Positions 13,301-28,300 of a stretch of 64,000 bases of DNA are shown one piece after another. The position numbers were made by a program, and so were the translations under genes. Position 1 is the first letter of the stretch, and every line of letters begins with the position of its first letter. The notes below the pieces were generated by a model. It searched no databases, was not told the DNA's origin, and saw only the letters and a list, made by a program, of their open reading frames with translations. Source of the stretch: Prostheceraeus crozeri (lineage: Eukaryota; Platyhelminthes; Polycladida; Euryleptidae); NCBI GenBank assembly GCA_907163375.1, contig CAJQUW010001973.1:744001-808000 (forward strand), in the 5' to 3' direction.

Positions 13301-16300
13301 CCTTTTCTTCTACTCATCTTTATTTCTTACTCATGATATCTCATTACCCTTCATGTAATGTGAATTTTGAATTTTGTGCATGTAAATATTTTCCTTCTAT
13401 GCTTGACGATGATCTTCTAATGAAGATCGAAATTTATTGCTAAATATAAATTTACTATAAACATCAATATTTATCTTGACTCCTCCCAACCAATAATTTG
13501 AAAATACAGTAGCAGTAATAGGCATGTCTTATTGCCAGCGGTCGGCTATTTAAAATAACAAGTTCATTTGTCGAGTTTTCAGAAAATGAAGTGCGTGTTT
13601 CGCATTTTCTGTCATACTAAACAAGGTAAACGCAAAACCCAATACAGATATTTTTCTTTTAAATAAGGAAATGTTGCAGCTAGATCAGCGATAACATACT
13701 ACGACTTTGAAGTAAGTTTGTTCCCTGAAAGAGGGTCGAATCTAAACCCTCCGATTTACTATCATAAACCTTCCTTGATAGAATCATCATTTTGATGTTT
13801 TACCTACAGGATTATTTTTTGTTTTGCAATTGTGTAGAATTTTATAAAAAAAGTAGATCTACGAGTAATGGAAAATCAAATAAGCGAAGGATAATCGAGA
13901 ACCGCTGTATCTGAAAATTTGCCCAGCGGGGACCTATATGGTACTGAGATGGTCAGACTTTGCTGGAGAGTCGTGGTGCTGTACGTTCAGACGAACTTCT
14001 CCACTTCTAGTGGAAGGCTAAACCCTCAGCCACAGACCATGGAGATCAAACCGGTGGGCAGAATTCCATATCGCGATGTGCTAACGATGAAATCCAATAC
14101 TGCTTCTCTGAGCACTTTCATAGGTCATCTACTGAATATATTAATGCGACAATAATGCAGAAAGAGAAGTTAGTTGCGGATCATGAAGAGCTGGGACATA
14201 GATATCAGTGACAGTTTACGAGATAGTTCACTCTTTCCTGAAAGGTGAAGCGCGAAAACAAACGACGCACGCGCAGCTAGGCGTGACCAGATTGTTGTTA
14301 TCTCTGATAGATATCAGATATCAATGTTATTGTCCTCTCTATGTCTAGAGCTTGCTTATCAACCTGGTGAAGCCTTAAACAAGGTGCTAATCACGCACAT
14401 AGAAAACTAACAAAAACAGTTTAAATCACAGAGTCATAAAAGTAGCCCAAATCAATGTTGGCATAATTTGAGGAAGTCTGCTTTTAGTCCATATCGCTTC
14501 TTTAACAACTCTGTGCTTCCATTCATCTGTCCGGTTTGGATCTGTCAAAAAATGGTTGAATTCCTTTTGCAATACATTCCCACTGATTTAACTGATAAGG
14601 CTTCTGCTTGTCACAATAAGATAAAGGAATAACTGACAAAAAATATCAAGACAACATCACTCCATTCCTAACATTTTCGTAGAGTTCACCGATAGACAAT
14701 CATTGAGTTCAATGCCGAATCACAGCTCCATTTCTTGCTGACGAGAACGTCATTGACACCAAAGACGTGTAAATCAACTTTGTGTGGATATCCACTTAAT
14801 TCCCATCCAGTCACGGTAATCAACAATCTGATAAAATTGGATCACCAGAATGATTAGTTGCATTCACGTGATTGATTTAAGTCACATGGAAATGCTCACG
14901 TTCTTCGTTTATTACGCGTTGAGCAAATTTTTTTATTAACTTTTCGATGTAATTTTCAAGGATTTCAGTATTAGATTAAATCATCCTCAAGATTAGTGAC
15001 ATGGGGCTCAGGCATTTTTCGTTACTCGAATCAGTACCGACTTCATGCTTCGCTCTCGCACCTAGAGTAGCGTACTCGTTTCCACCACTTGAATTCACCA
15101 AGGGTTGAAAACCTAGTGGCAACTTGAGTTCTCATTCGTAAGTTGCACCTATAGTCATGGTTGGTCAAACCCCATGTGCAACCATTTCAGTCAATTTTCG
15201 TTACTGAAATAATTACGAAACTGCAGTACGAACAGAAATTCACCGCATCATATATCCAGTAGTTTGGGCAAAATTACCTTTTCTTATAATTCGAGCTCGA
15301 CTAGAAATTTGAGACAATGTAATAGAACTAAATGCATCGTGTTTCCTAAAATCATGCTCTTCCAAGAAATGCTTCCTGCAAATCATGTGATTTGCCACCG
15401 AAATTTAAGAATATTTTGTTGACATCATGACACTCAAGAGCTTTCTCTCTATTTCAAACGATACACGTGTTTGAAGCGTTGGAAATTATGTGAAATTTTG
15501 TCTAGTTACTCAAATTATTTTCATGATTATTATTTATGCTAGGTAGACTTGAGTTTCAACTATTTATCTGAAAAAAGTTATAATCAAGAGATATTAGAGA
15601 TTTTTGAATGACTAGTGTATGTGTCTATCCATTCGGGTGAAGTCAGCAAAATAGACATTTACATTAGTGTCTGAATTAGTTTCTAATGCCTCCTGAAACC
15701 AGACACACCTCGTATGCACTCAACAGAAAATATTGGTTGACAGTCCAAGTGGATGGAATTCTTGCATATTCTGACGAATTCTCAGAAAATTTCGTTCGCT
15801 TTCAGTAGAGAGAAATCTGAAACTTCCTTCTCGTGGAAGGTTCTCGTGAGTAACAGAAAGTCAATCTTTATTTTAAGACATTTTCGGTCCCGAAAAGTTG
15901 CTTTTCTTACTTAAATTCGAATCTGTTTGCCTACCGGTGTCCAAAACACCAAAATATAACGAATGATTTAGGAATACAATGAATTCAAATCTTGTCAAAT
16001 TTTCTTGTCCTCCGTTCCTTTAAATCGTAAAATTCTGCAGTGGTAGAGGTAGCGGGTAATTCCCCATGCGAACTCAGGACCTTATAAATTCAACGTCATC
16101 AATTCCCTTCCTCTTCAGATGAAAGACTAATACGTACAAAATAGTGATACAATAATAAGTAGCAGCTACCATAAAGCCCAAGTGCAACCCCATCTGGGGG
16201 AGACTTAGAAGGAATTCACGTGGTCAGACTTGTGATATTTTCAGTTTGAGTATCATTCCTATTGACTGCTGATCATGATCGTGGGGCTCGACCACATGAC

Positions 16301-19300
16301 CTAAGGATCGTAAGGCCAAGCCCTTAGCCACTGCACCACGGAATTCACTAAGACTAGCTCAGGAGCAATTGATGCCTGATGCAGAGAATAAATCAAAGAA
16401 AGAGCTTGCGATCTACCAGCTTACCTCATCGACACGATAGAATCGGCGGCTGTCATGAAGTCGAGCACTGCGAGTCGCAGCTGCATCTTCTAACGCCTTC
16501 CAGTCACGGCGGAGATCTGAAATTCCTTCTTCTATTTCTGCTTTAGATTCCGGATATCGAACAGTCAACACATCTCCGGTATCTGCCAGTTGATTGATTT
16601 GTCCATGGATGGCCTGGATGTCACGGCTCAATTCCTCATGACGTCGAATTAACTGTTCGACACTGCTGAGATCGCGGCCCACGTCTTCACTGTACGCCTG
16701 TAAATGAAAATGATTAAATACTGTGTCATCTAAGTTTTCATGAACCGAAAATAAGAAGATGCTCACCTGCTTCGTTCGACTTCGTATTTGATCTGCTAAA
16801 TCAGAAGCGTCTCTCCTAAATCGATGCATTTCTTCAGCAGCCTTCAATCTCTTTTTGTACTGCTCCAAGCCGTCTTGAATATCAGACCATTTCTGGCTCA
16901 AATTGTCACGTCTGGAAGCCACCTGCTTTGTATCAGAATGACCCTCACGAATCAACTTGTTCGCCAAAGTATCCAATGCTGAGAGACGTGCGTCGTCGAC
17001 CTGATGGTAGAAAGATTTTTTGAAAATCCTACTCATCAAAAATGTGAGGATTTCCGGTAAAAAGAAAGAAACAAATTCAACAATTCCCCCATTGGAAAAT
17101 CCTAGAAGAAAATAATCTCAGTCTCATTAAAACTGCTAATCACAAAATGGAAAAATTCTAAAAGTTTATACCCCAAACCGATACGGAAGTGAACAAAAGA
17201 AGCTGGTAAAGCCTGCTAAGCATAGAAACTGAAAAACTGTTTGAACTTGCAGAAGGGCTGATGGGTCGAACATTACTTTTAGAAAAACTGAATCAATACA
17301 ATTAACTGTCAATGAGTGATAATTAGGGTTGGAAAAAACGAGAAATTCAAAAACAAAAAGCATACTATGACATTCAATCAGATAACAAGTTCCCAGGGCG
17401 CTACGACAGCAGTGCAGTAGACAGGGTCTTAAACGCGTGATCCTGCGTGCCCGACAGCAAGCAGTTTCATGACTCCGTCATTTCTTGGAGAAGTCAACTT
17501 TGATGCAGTACACAAAACTTGTCGAACGTTTCGTGGAATGCTAAAATGAACCTTAATCTGCATACATCGTGCCACCACAGACACAATAGCCTAAAGTGTT
17601 CAGTGGAATATTCAACCCTGAAGTTTTCAGCGAAAGGGGAACACAAACTACAGCATACGATGTATTAACATGGATCGGATAGAAATGATGATGTGTTGAG
17701 GTATAATGATGAGCAATTGAAACATCGTTATTTTTGCAACGACTTTAAATCATAGTTTAGTATGAAAGATTGAATTTATTTATTCATGATATATAGCGAG
17801 AAAATGATAAATATTACAATTAGTTAATGCTATTGACGGCGAAGAAACGAAGGAAACCTCGATAACACGTTGCATTTCCGTTCCTAGTTATAAAACTTAT
17901 CTTAATTCATTTGTAAGTAACATATTCTAGTGTACCGAACATTTATCAAAAGATTAGCGAAGGCTTCGAGAGAAAATGAAAGAACTGAAGTCAATTGAGC
18001 TGTTTTCATGCTTTTCTGTTGCACTGATAATGTGAAGTGTGCTCACGCAAATAGTGTCATCACACGAAGATTGAGAAAGGTTACAATTTAACGACTGTGC
18101 ACAAAAAAGCGTTCAAAAAGTTGCACTCAACTATATGGTATCAGTTTTCATTTGATGCGCTTTAACTGTCTTTATGTAATGCGTGTACTTATACGAGTAA
18201 CACACGTACTTATATCCACAGAAATCGAATACTGCATAAATGACTAGAACGCACTCTGAAAACAACAGAACGCTCTGGACATGCGTTGTCATGACCATAG
18301 AGTAGGTATATTAGGTAGAGTGGTAACTCTACATTTATTAGATCCCCAATGTGTGCATGCACTTTCGAATTTATTAAATGAACTCGAGGGGATATAGTTG
18401 GTAATTGTTTGCAAGTGTGAGAAGTGCAAATTTCTACAGTTTTGAAGAAATTGCCACGGAATTGATTGGTCATGATTGCAATGCAGACGGAATGATAGTA
18501 TTTTACGGATCCTACGTGTCATGAAGCTTTGGAGTGCTAATGTTTGTTAAATTAGCAATTCGATGGGTTCCTATTACTTTCATGCTCAACCTCAAGAGTA
18601 TTTTCTCAAGCGTGATCATATCATGTGCAACCTGCCACTTGCAGAGCAAAATCACACAATCAAATGACATGATTTCAATTACCTTTGAAAGATGTAAATG
18701 GGTCCACATCACTATTCAGATTCAAGAAATGAAACATGAATTTAGTGAATCATAAAATCATGCCGGTGAAAATTGAAATAAAAACTTGAAGTTTCAGACA
18801 AGAAAGCACGAATATTTTCGCGACTTCCACTAAAATATGGATAATGAAATTCCCTTGATAATCAGGTTAATTTTCACTTAGTTACTTACATAGGGGAGTC
18901 ATCTCGGTAGTATATAAATTGGCAGAATTGTGACTTCAAAACTGCTCAAATAATGTTTTGGACCACGGGAGCGTAATCTCTGCAATCTTTTCATATAAAA
19001 CTTCCCATTGTATGCAGATACTTTTTTTGAGTCGACATTTTACCTATACTTCCCTACTCTATGGTCATGACAACGGCACAATGGCGGCTTCCAGTGGTTG
19101 ACAATAAGAAGGCAGCGGCAGCTTGTCAGTGTAGTTTTGTGAAAATTCACCGCTATTATTATTTCATTTTACTTATAAAAACATTTTGATAAAATAACTT
19201 ACAACCAATCACCAAAAGGTAAGAATCTGCCACTGTTGCATACTTGATAGGTACCTGAATGAGCGGCTGAAATCACCATCAACAAACTGCTATTGTTCAT

Positions 19301-22300
19301 TCTTATCTCACTAACTTAAACGAAGAGAAAAGTCAGATTTCTATCACTTATACCAGCGGTTCCCAAACTTTATAGTAACGTTCCCCCTTCGATCCAGAAA
19401 AAGCCTGATTCTCCACTGTTCAGCTTAGAAAGAGATTCACGTATTTTTTTGTGACATGTATTCTACAAATCACTCATAGTGCATGTTTCAAACAGATACA
19501 GACCGTTTCAAAAGTAATTGCACAAAAACGTTTAGCCATTTTCAAATGAAATTTTCGTGTTGAAGTCCTGGATCAATTTTGATAAACGATATACCATATG
19601 AAACCTTATGTTCCATAGATTGTTTTGACATATATTTCGTTTTCATGTGTGGTCAACTGTGGTCAGTAGGCCTTATGAAAAAAATTGAGTGTTTTCTTTG
19701 ATGCAGAGTTTCAACATGAAGACGACAGAATTTTTTTATGAAAGTTGGCAGACAGCATGAACTATCAGTCAGCTTCATCATGATACACGGTTTTTAGGAT
19801 TGGCTGTATGTACAAAAAGATACAATGCTAATAATTTTTACCAAAAAATGTTGCTAAAAAAGTCTCTCAAGATTTTCTCATTGATGAAGATGTTCAATTT
19901 CAATAACCTTTGTACCAAGTGAAAGGTTATGTCAAGCACTTAAATTTGGCAACGCGTTTAGCTTATGTCTGGTCAGCTGTGGCCAGCAGACTTAAAAGTA
20001 TGAATGTTTGGTCAATTCGTTCACCGACACCTACAGACGAAACTATACAATACAGAAAATTGAGATTATCACCATTGAATCAGGCTCGTGTTAAGCTTTC
20101 AGATGATATATTGTTTTTCGAATTCGGACATCAATTTGTGCAATTTCATTCAATTTACACTTTTACCTTATTTTACGCCACTTTCGCGTTAACAATCTTC
20201 AACAACGGTCAACTGCACACAACTTAACAACTTCTGTTGTATTAATGCTGGTGCTTTCGAGTTTGACTTAAAATAATGCTGGTGTTATCAGCTCCAAGAA
20301 TATGTAAGTTTTATCAAAATCGGCCCATCCGTTCACTGACAAACTTCAAATTTGTATTATTCCCATACTCAGCCATTGCGTGAGTCATCACCTCCCTCAC
20401 TTGCGGTCAGAAGAAATTCGAATCTCGGATCAGACAGGGCCTTGTCTCGTCTGTGCACCTGTTCACAGCAAACAATAGCATTTCCTTCACGCCGTAGGAA
20501 TGCTAACACTTGCGTTGCGTCCGATTAATGGAGCAACTCATCAATGATGAAAAGGAGAATGAGTGACACATGGGCCAACATGATATTGATATCTCAAATA
20601 GCATCGTGAAAGTAACAAAGCAGACAATCACTAATTACTTCATTCAATTAGGCAATCATACAACTATATTTCCAGAACCATGTGTCTCAGTTTACCAAGT
20701 AAATAAGTTTATTGATCGATTATCAGCGTGCGATTAAATTTGACGAGAATATACAAAAGACAAGAATTTTTTGTGCTGCGCAAAGATATGTGAAACGGTC
20801 TGTATTTATGTACAAGGAAAATATGCAAACCAGTTGCGGAGACCGCTTTTCTATCAATAAGGATGATGTTGCTTTGCTTTTGCGAGTTTATCAGTGCGCA
20901 GTTGAGTGGAGTCCAAAGCAACGCGAGTGTCGGCTTCGAGAGGCGGTCTGTTTCTATGTATATAATTTATGATAGAAATTTGACTGAATGCGGATTCATA
21001 CTCTCAAGATGCGGGAAAAATCAAAAGTACTGAAAGAGCAGCTGCGGCTATTTTCGAAAACTGGTTCAGTCGTCGAATCCAGAGCTCTGGAAGGGATACA
21101 TCCCTAAACTCTGTTTCAAGCGACGAATCTTCTTCATAACGATTATCTCTTCCTTCATTTCGAAGTCGTCATCGTAGATTTGATCACCGGTCTCACTGAA
21201 GGGGAATCTCACCCATTTCTTCAATTTCGCCGGAAATATAGAATAATTGTGGTCACATTTGTATAAGCATGCTCGATTCTTTTACCTCAGTTGCAACGTT
21301 GATATTTCCCCCCTCCAAAGAAAGAGCTTTTTCCCCTAGGGAGGAATTCCCCCACTTTGGGAACCACTGACTTAATTACTACTACGCTAAATTGCGCCTG
21401 TGAGAATTGTTTGGAATGTCAGAAGAAAGACTGAATTGACCTTTACCCAAACGTCAAGAAGCTCTTCCTTCACAACGAAGAAAGTCAACAGAATGTTCAC
21501 TGGAGATAAGCTTCGCTCTTCGAAACATCATGTCATTAAGTTATCAGTTCTCATCTACTCACCTGCTTCCCAGCAACTGGAGCTGTCAGCTTCCGCTGCA
21601 GGTCCTGACAATGATCCAAGTCTTTCCCAAGGTCATTAGCAGCGACCAATAGTTCCTTTTCGCGAACCCATGCCTCAATAGCGTCAACTTCACCATAGAA
21701 AGAGAGAATATCTCTCGCTTCCTCAAGAACATGCGAGCGCTTGTCGGAATCAGATAGTAAACGGTTCCATTTAGCTATTAATGAGTTGATGCTCTCTTGA
21801 ATGCTAGCGGATTCTGGGTGGCGCTTTTTGTTGATGAGATATTCAGCTGAAAGGAAATACATGCAGTAGTTATAAGCATCAGTCGCATACAAGTCGACAA
21901 AAAGTATGTCCATCGGCACTGATGCTAAATTATCACTCGAGAACCAAGCCCCAAATGATGAGGGAACAGCCAATTAAATAGCTGCTTGTAAAATATATAA
22001 AGTACTTGTAAAAATGCAACGTAAAAATATGCATAAGGCAGAAAGCGACATAGAAAATCCACATGTACCTTTTTGTATTTCCAATTATGGTTCAAGTTGA
22101 CTTTCTAGCATTCTATCTAAACAGTACAGTTTACGGAAATATATTAAATACGTCTTCCAGAGTAGATTGATACTACATAATATCATGTAAGAATGGACAG
22201 CCACCTGCTGCTGCTGCTGCCGTTGTTGACGCGTGCGAGAGTAAGCCCATCGAAGGCTTTGTCTCCCTCTCGTCCGGTTGTCCTCGACATTTCTTCTCTG

Positions 22301-25300
22301 CAGGACGTTCTTCACAACTTCCATTCATTATCTGAATGGATGCCCATTCCTCCGCTTCGGTTTGAGCTTCAGCATCATCACTGCCTTTACGGTGCTGTTT
22401 TCTGGTCTTCTCTTATCGTGTCCGTACCATCTCAATCTTTCGCACTCCAAGCATTCACCTATTCCTCGAATTGCGAGCATTTCCCGAATCTCCCTGTTGC
22501 TCTTTCTTTCTCAACGCTTCACTCTGCTCCCAACATTTTTCTCAGCATTCTCATTTCGCCTTCCTTTGTCATGGCTCAGGTTTCAGCCCCGTATAGTATC
22601 GCCCTCTGGACACAGGTTTGGCACAGCGGGGAATAGCATCTTCGGGAAATGCCTCTATCAATTAGAAGTCCTGAGACCCCTGGAACTTCTTCCAGCCTGC
22701 TGTAATTCTTGCTGCTACATGTTGCCGTGATAACAAAGGTGATCTACCTTCTCAATAGGACCGCCATCTAAGACGATCTCGCTGCTTCTTGATGATACAC
22801 ATATGTCTTGTCGCCGCTGCACTTTTCACATACGTATGTTCAGGCCACGAAAACAATTTCTTTTCAACAATCAGTCTTATCACATATGCTCACATTCACT
22901 TAAACAGCACGATCATTAAAAAAGTAAGTAAATATAACCGAAGCAAATGCATCAAGTGAAGGCATTTCCAGTATTTTGCTTCTCACTCAAGCAAGTTGCA
23001 TCATGAAAGATAAAGGACCAGATGCTGATGCTAAAACCTGCATGTGCCTCATAGAGCATCAACAAAAAACAGATAAATGCGCATGACATTTTAGTCACAA
23101 TAATTAAAAATAATGCGCCAATTTTGTGAGGAGAGTGACACTTCCGTCATATATTCGATATTTTAAGACGGTCAGAGAATTTACCTTGCGTTTTGAGGTA
23201 TTCAAATCGATTTTCATTTGCCATTACTTCAGCTTCAAAAGCCTGATGCCGCTGTAAACGACGCATTTTGGCTTCCAGATCAATCGCTTCCATTTCCATG
23301 GAGTCCAATTGTGCCAGCTTGGCATCCAACCAAGTTTCAGCCTCCGCCAATTCTCGTGAGAAGAGAACATAGACAAGATGATCCTCCAATCGCTTCGTTC
23401 GCTCATTTGAGTGGTCCTATGAAGATAACATCAAAGTAAATTTACACAGCACATTGACAACATTGGACGCCTGAGATGAAATAAAGTCAAAGACGGACGT
23501 CGTATAATAAGTGGACATGATAGATGAACGTGCAATTGCATATCAAAAATTCATTTTCTTGGATCCACAACGCTTCAATTGATATTGCTTCATTAGCCCG
23601 AATTATACATATACATGTACTATAATGCTTATTGCATAGGGTTCATAATTACCACAGCAATTACATCGCACATAAAAGCACAAGCGATGATTGAAACTAC
23701 ACTGTGATGTGATTAATGTACACTGTGATGTGATTAATGATTTTATCACTTTCATATTACTGTTTCCTCAAAAATAGTAGCATGATGTAAGCTATCTGAA
23801 TACATTGCAAACAAAGAGCTATCTTTGTGTTTAGTGTCGCATTAGAAACATGCAACATATTTTAGAGAGCATTATCTAAGGTCTGATAGTACAACAGTGA
23901 CTTAAATGAACTCAGAACCAAAGTGATTCACCTCTTCTTGGCGGAATTCTACTAAATACAGTCACAGACAACAGGATACAAAATGATCGTGAGGATACAC
24001 GTACCCCATTGTATCGGTAGAGGCAGTACAGGATTCACGTATATGTCTAGCACTGCCGTTGACTAATTTTGGCTGCTAGTAAAAGTTGCGATTAGAGCGT
24101 TGATCAGGAAGGGTACTTAGAGTGCAAAGTCAAAATTTACTGTTAAAAATGCTTATGTCTATCACCCTTCATGATACCAATCATCTAAAGAGAACTGTTT
24201 CCAGAATGGTCAACCCATAGAATTTGACAGCTCGTTCCTCCTAGTCTTCGCTCCCTAGAAGGGCAGAGTCATATCTCACATGCGATAGTGAAATGGCACA
24301 CAGCACACCCGATCTACGGTCAAACAATAAGTCGTCACTGGATAAGCACTGAGGTTCAGACAGCAGCCAGTGGCGTGCGTGTCTCATACACATCGAGTTC
24401 TACGTTCGGTCACACTTCGCTGTCACAGTGCCATTCATTGATGAATCCTATGAAGGGATGCAGTGAACTAAATTTCTCACGCCTGCCAACTTCTAAACAA
24501 AGAATCTGACGGACCAACATTAACGAGAGAAAACTTGTGCGCAATGATCTGAATTCTTTGAATCTGAAGGAATTGTGGCAATCGAAGCACTTTGCTGGAA
24601 TTCACAGCAATCCACAAGCGACGCACGAATGTTTTTCCTATCTCTGTAAGGTATTAGGAATTCCATTTTGCCCACTTACTAAGTTCCAGCATGTGCCATC
24701 GTTTTGAATTAGTCTTCACTTCTAGTAAAATGAAAGAGTTAAACAATCTAATTCTGTGGGTCAACCAGATGATCCCAGTTCTGCATGAATCTCAAAATCA
24801 AAGATAGTGCATGATCAATTGTGTTTTTTACTTAGCAAAATTAACTGTTTAAATCCAAATTGCATTTTGTAATGATTCCTAAGTTTGCGTAAGGCAATGA
24901 CTATACAAGAACAATGAGCATCATAATATGCGATGCTTTTAGTTGTTTTAATTCAGACTGAAAAGCTACTCATATTTTTAGCATTATATTTCTTCTGTAC
25001 TTTTGACATGATACTTCACATGAGAGTAGATCCATGCCGGAAACCTAAAATTTACATAACTAGTCAACATTTTCAACCTCTTTGTATGACCAGTCACCCA
25101 CCATCAACATTTCCACCTTTATTTCTCCATTTCTCTTCTTTCCCCCATTTCACCTTTATATTTCTTAATGATTATTTTCTTTTGACTTTGCCCTTTGTTT
25201 GAAAATGTTAGTCAGAAGTGGTTTGTCGGAAATTCTCATTTACACGATAAAATTTGAATAGATCGTTTTCTTACCTTCAGCTGTCCTCTTTTCTTCAAAA

Positions 25301-28300
25301 CATCATTCAATCTCTGCTGTATTCCAAGAGCATCGAAATGACCACGTTCACACATTTCACTAGCAAATTTCTCTAAACTCTTCAGACGGTCATCCTGCGA
25401 ATTGAGAACCTTCTGAAAAGCTTCGTGTTTCTTCTGCTGATTCTCAACTTCTTCCACACTTGTGCCCAATCCAGAATGAGAAAGACGTGATTCGTGAGTG
25501 GCCGTCAAAGCATTGGCTTGCACAGCGTCACGGTAGAACAGCTGTTGGTCATTTACTTGATCAAGATATGCCGTTCGTTCCGCTGCCCGATCGGACACTC
25601 GACCTTTCACTTCTAGAAGTTGGTCAACTCTATCCTGAATCTGAAATATCGGACAAATTCAGCTAGGTGATGTCTTGGCATTGGTATGCATGCATGATAT
25701 TTGAAACATCATTCAAGAATCAGAAAATGAAAACTTATTGAAACGAAATTCAAAATTATCTATTTTCCAAATACAATAGAAGGGAAGCAAACACAGGCCT
25801 CCGACGCTGTCTCAGAAAGACAAACTTCATTCAGTTTTTAAGAAGAGTTAATATTTTGGTCACAAATAGATTTCCTAGGCCTTTGAATGTGTATGTATAC
25901 AACTTTACAAGAGCATGGATATTCATGCATATTGTGAGATCAAAACGTCTGTTTCATCAAAAATGTCATAGAATCTTTAATGTGTGCAACGATCGACAGT
26001 GAATGTATAAATATCAGTCTTACCCATAACCGAGCTTAAAACACGTGATTCATCATCACGAACTGATCGGGAGTATGAATAAACACCTTTCCACTACCAC
26101 AAGAGAACCAGGAAATCTAGTATAAACATCAGAAATTATGAATGATTAAAACTGAGTCTGCTCTCTCAAATATTTGAGCGAATACGTGGTGACAAACGAT
26201 AAGACAACGATTTGTCTAATTTTTTTGTCAACTTTGGAGTTGCTGATTATGCGAAGTGCAAGTACAACGAAAACAACATTAAAGGAGCTCAAAAAGATTG
26301 CTGAGTGACAGTTCGCTTAGCAATCAACAGCCGTAGACGCTGCGCTTCGTCCTACAAGGACTCGTCAGTACGGCTCGGAATGGCCTTAACTATTTTGAAT
26401 CTATTCTGCGTATCTAGAGTGGCAGAACAAGCTGAAGGAATGCACAGCAGGCTGCTCTGCTTGTTCAGGCATTCTAGATACTTTAAACTGCTGTAGTTTG
26501 GGCCATTCCGAGCCGTACTGACGAGCCCTTGCAGGACGAATAGCAGTGTCTACGGATGATAAGGAATTGTTGTGCTCAAATTGTTCAAGTCAGAGGACAT
26601 CTTTTCTTTTCATAATGTATTCTTACGACTATCAAGATTCTGGATTGAAGACACATTCGTTTAGTTTTCCATCAGCCATCTAGGCCTTTGGGCATCACGT
26701 AAAGGTGTTCACAACATTTCAGAAATGCGATATATAAGATGATTGCCATGAAAGAAATCATCCTAACGGAGCTGTTGAGCTGGATCTGTAGGCGATATGA
26801 ATTAGCAATTTAAATGAAGTTAAAACAGCTGAAAAGACGAACCATTCGACAATGCAGAAAGATCGCTTTGGATGGTGAGATAACGTTATTAGCTTTAAAA
26901 AGGTACATAAATTTACTTAATGTCTAGTTTATAAGGTATGCTTTAAAAAAACGGTCATTTGAAGCAGTCTGTGGAGTACACCTAAGATCGCGCAACGCTA
27001 GGGACGCGAGGGGGATATAATAAGCTTATGATCGACTTTAGATCACGGTTATTTAGGTAGCGAAGAACACTGGACTACGTCACGAGGCACGGGACTCACC
27101 TCATCACCAGCATAATGCCCATTTTCAATCATGGTTTCTCCTCGGTGCACTAACTCTGTGAATTGAGGTTCCTTCTGTCCAAACTCTCGACACAGCTCAT
27201 CATGATGGGCCTTCCAACTGACGGCTCCGTCCACACTGGATACTTCCGCTTCAGCACTCATCTCCCGTTCCATGTCAGAAGCCCAATCGATGAGAGCCCT
27301 CGCCTACAAGAAGTGTGACTCAGATGAGGAAATATTCAAGAACCAAATGACAAAGTAACTCACGTCATCCATGAATTTATAAAAGTGGTGCGCATCCTTC
27401 AATTCCTGTCTTCTCTTTTCTACCATCTGATCCAGAGCGACCCAGTTGTTCTCAACTTCTACCATTTGTGTTCCAATAGCATCAGCGTTGCCACCTTTGT
27501 ACGCCTCTTGGAGACGCTTTGATTCAGCACGCAATTCAAGCAACTGAAAGAGAAGCAGACTTTGATGACATCAATTGTGAAGCTTTGACTATAGTTGGTT
27601 CGAAAACAAAACATAATTGACTACATCACTCCTCAGTGTTCACAGTTTCTCAAAGGTTTCTGGGATTCAATTATTGATCATCGAACTTCGATATGAAGAT
27701 GGGAAAAATACTTCAAAAGTATTTATGGCAAAAAAAAGAGGTTTCTCTGAGGGCAAGCTAGCATCAGCTCTATTTGACAGTATTTTGGTCTATGCCTTAG
27801 ACTTCATTTTCCTACGTTTTCTCTACAAGCTGAGGAAAATTCGGATAAAACAAGGACCTTAAGTAAATCATATTTCAGTTCGGTAATTATAGAATGCGGG
27901 GGCAGAGCAGGCGCGAGAAATCGTTCATGCATGAAACTGACCTAAATGTCGCTCTTCGTAATTCAAGGATCAATAAAAGTAGGTTGCAAATTTTATTTCT
28001 TAATGTCTTTTACTATTTTCTGTAAATGTCATTCTTAAAATGACTGGAGTCAACTTTCTAAGGTACTAATTGTATTCCATTACCACAATTTTATTTTAAA
28101 GAACAAATAACATCTGCAAGTTTCTGAAATATACTGTGAACGCCAAGTATCAAGAGCGTGATAGACATGTTGTTCCTGAAGATATCTCATTATGAAGCTG
28201 TTCATACTTAGGGTTCGTAGCATATTTCTGAAACCTATAGACATCGCTTGCTCTGTCAAATAAAGCTTATATAAAGGATGGATATTTGACAATCACATTT

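Larger units (their letters stand above)
13005..16424 (-). other. Spectrin intron w16-w17 (3.4 kb)
   Basis: It holds two tRNA-SINE related copies (13915-14062 and 16168-16347). The rest is AT-rich with no recognisable element or gene. Confidence 0.8.
17001..21562 (-). other. Spectrin intron w14-w15 (4.6 kb)
   Basis: It holds a possible TIR element (18285-19075) and a 2-kb hAT-like element (19354-21369). 17001-18280 is AT-rich without recognisable content. Confidence 0.8.

Noticed and set aside
19080-19220. ATGGCGGCTTCC followed by a GTAAGA donor, resembling a 5' exon
   Set aside because: The frame stops after six codons and no downstream exon is recognisable.
22193-22730. Two long plus-strand frames (147 and 150 codons)
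   Set aside because: They are antisense to a recognisable LINE C-terminus on the minus strand.
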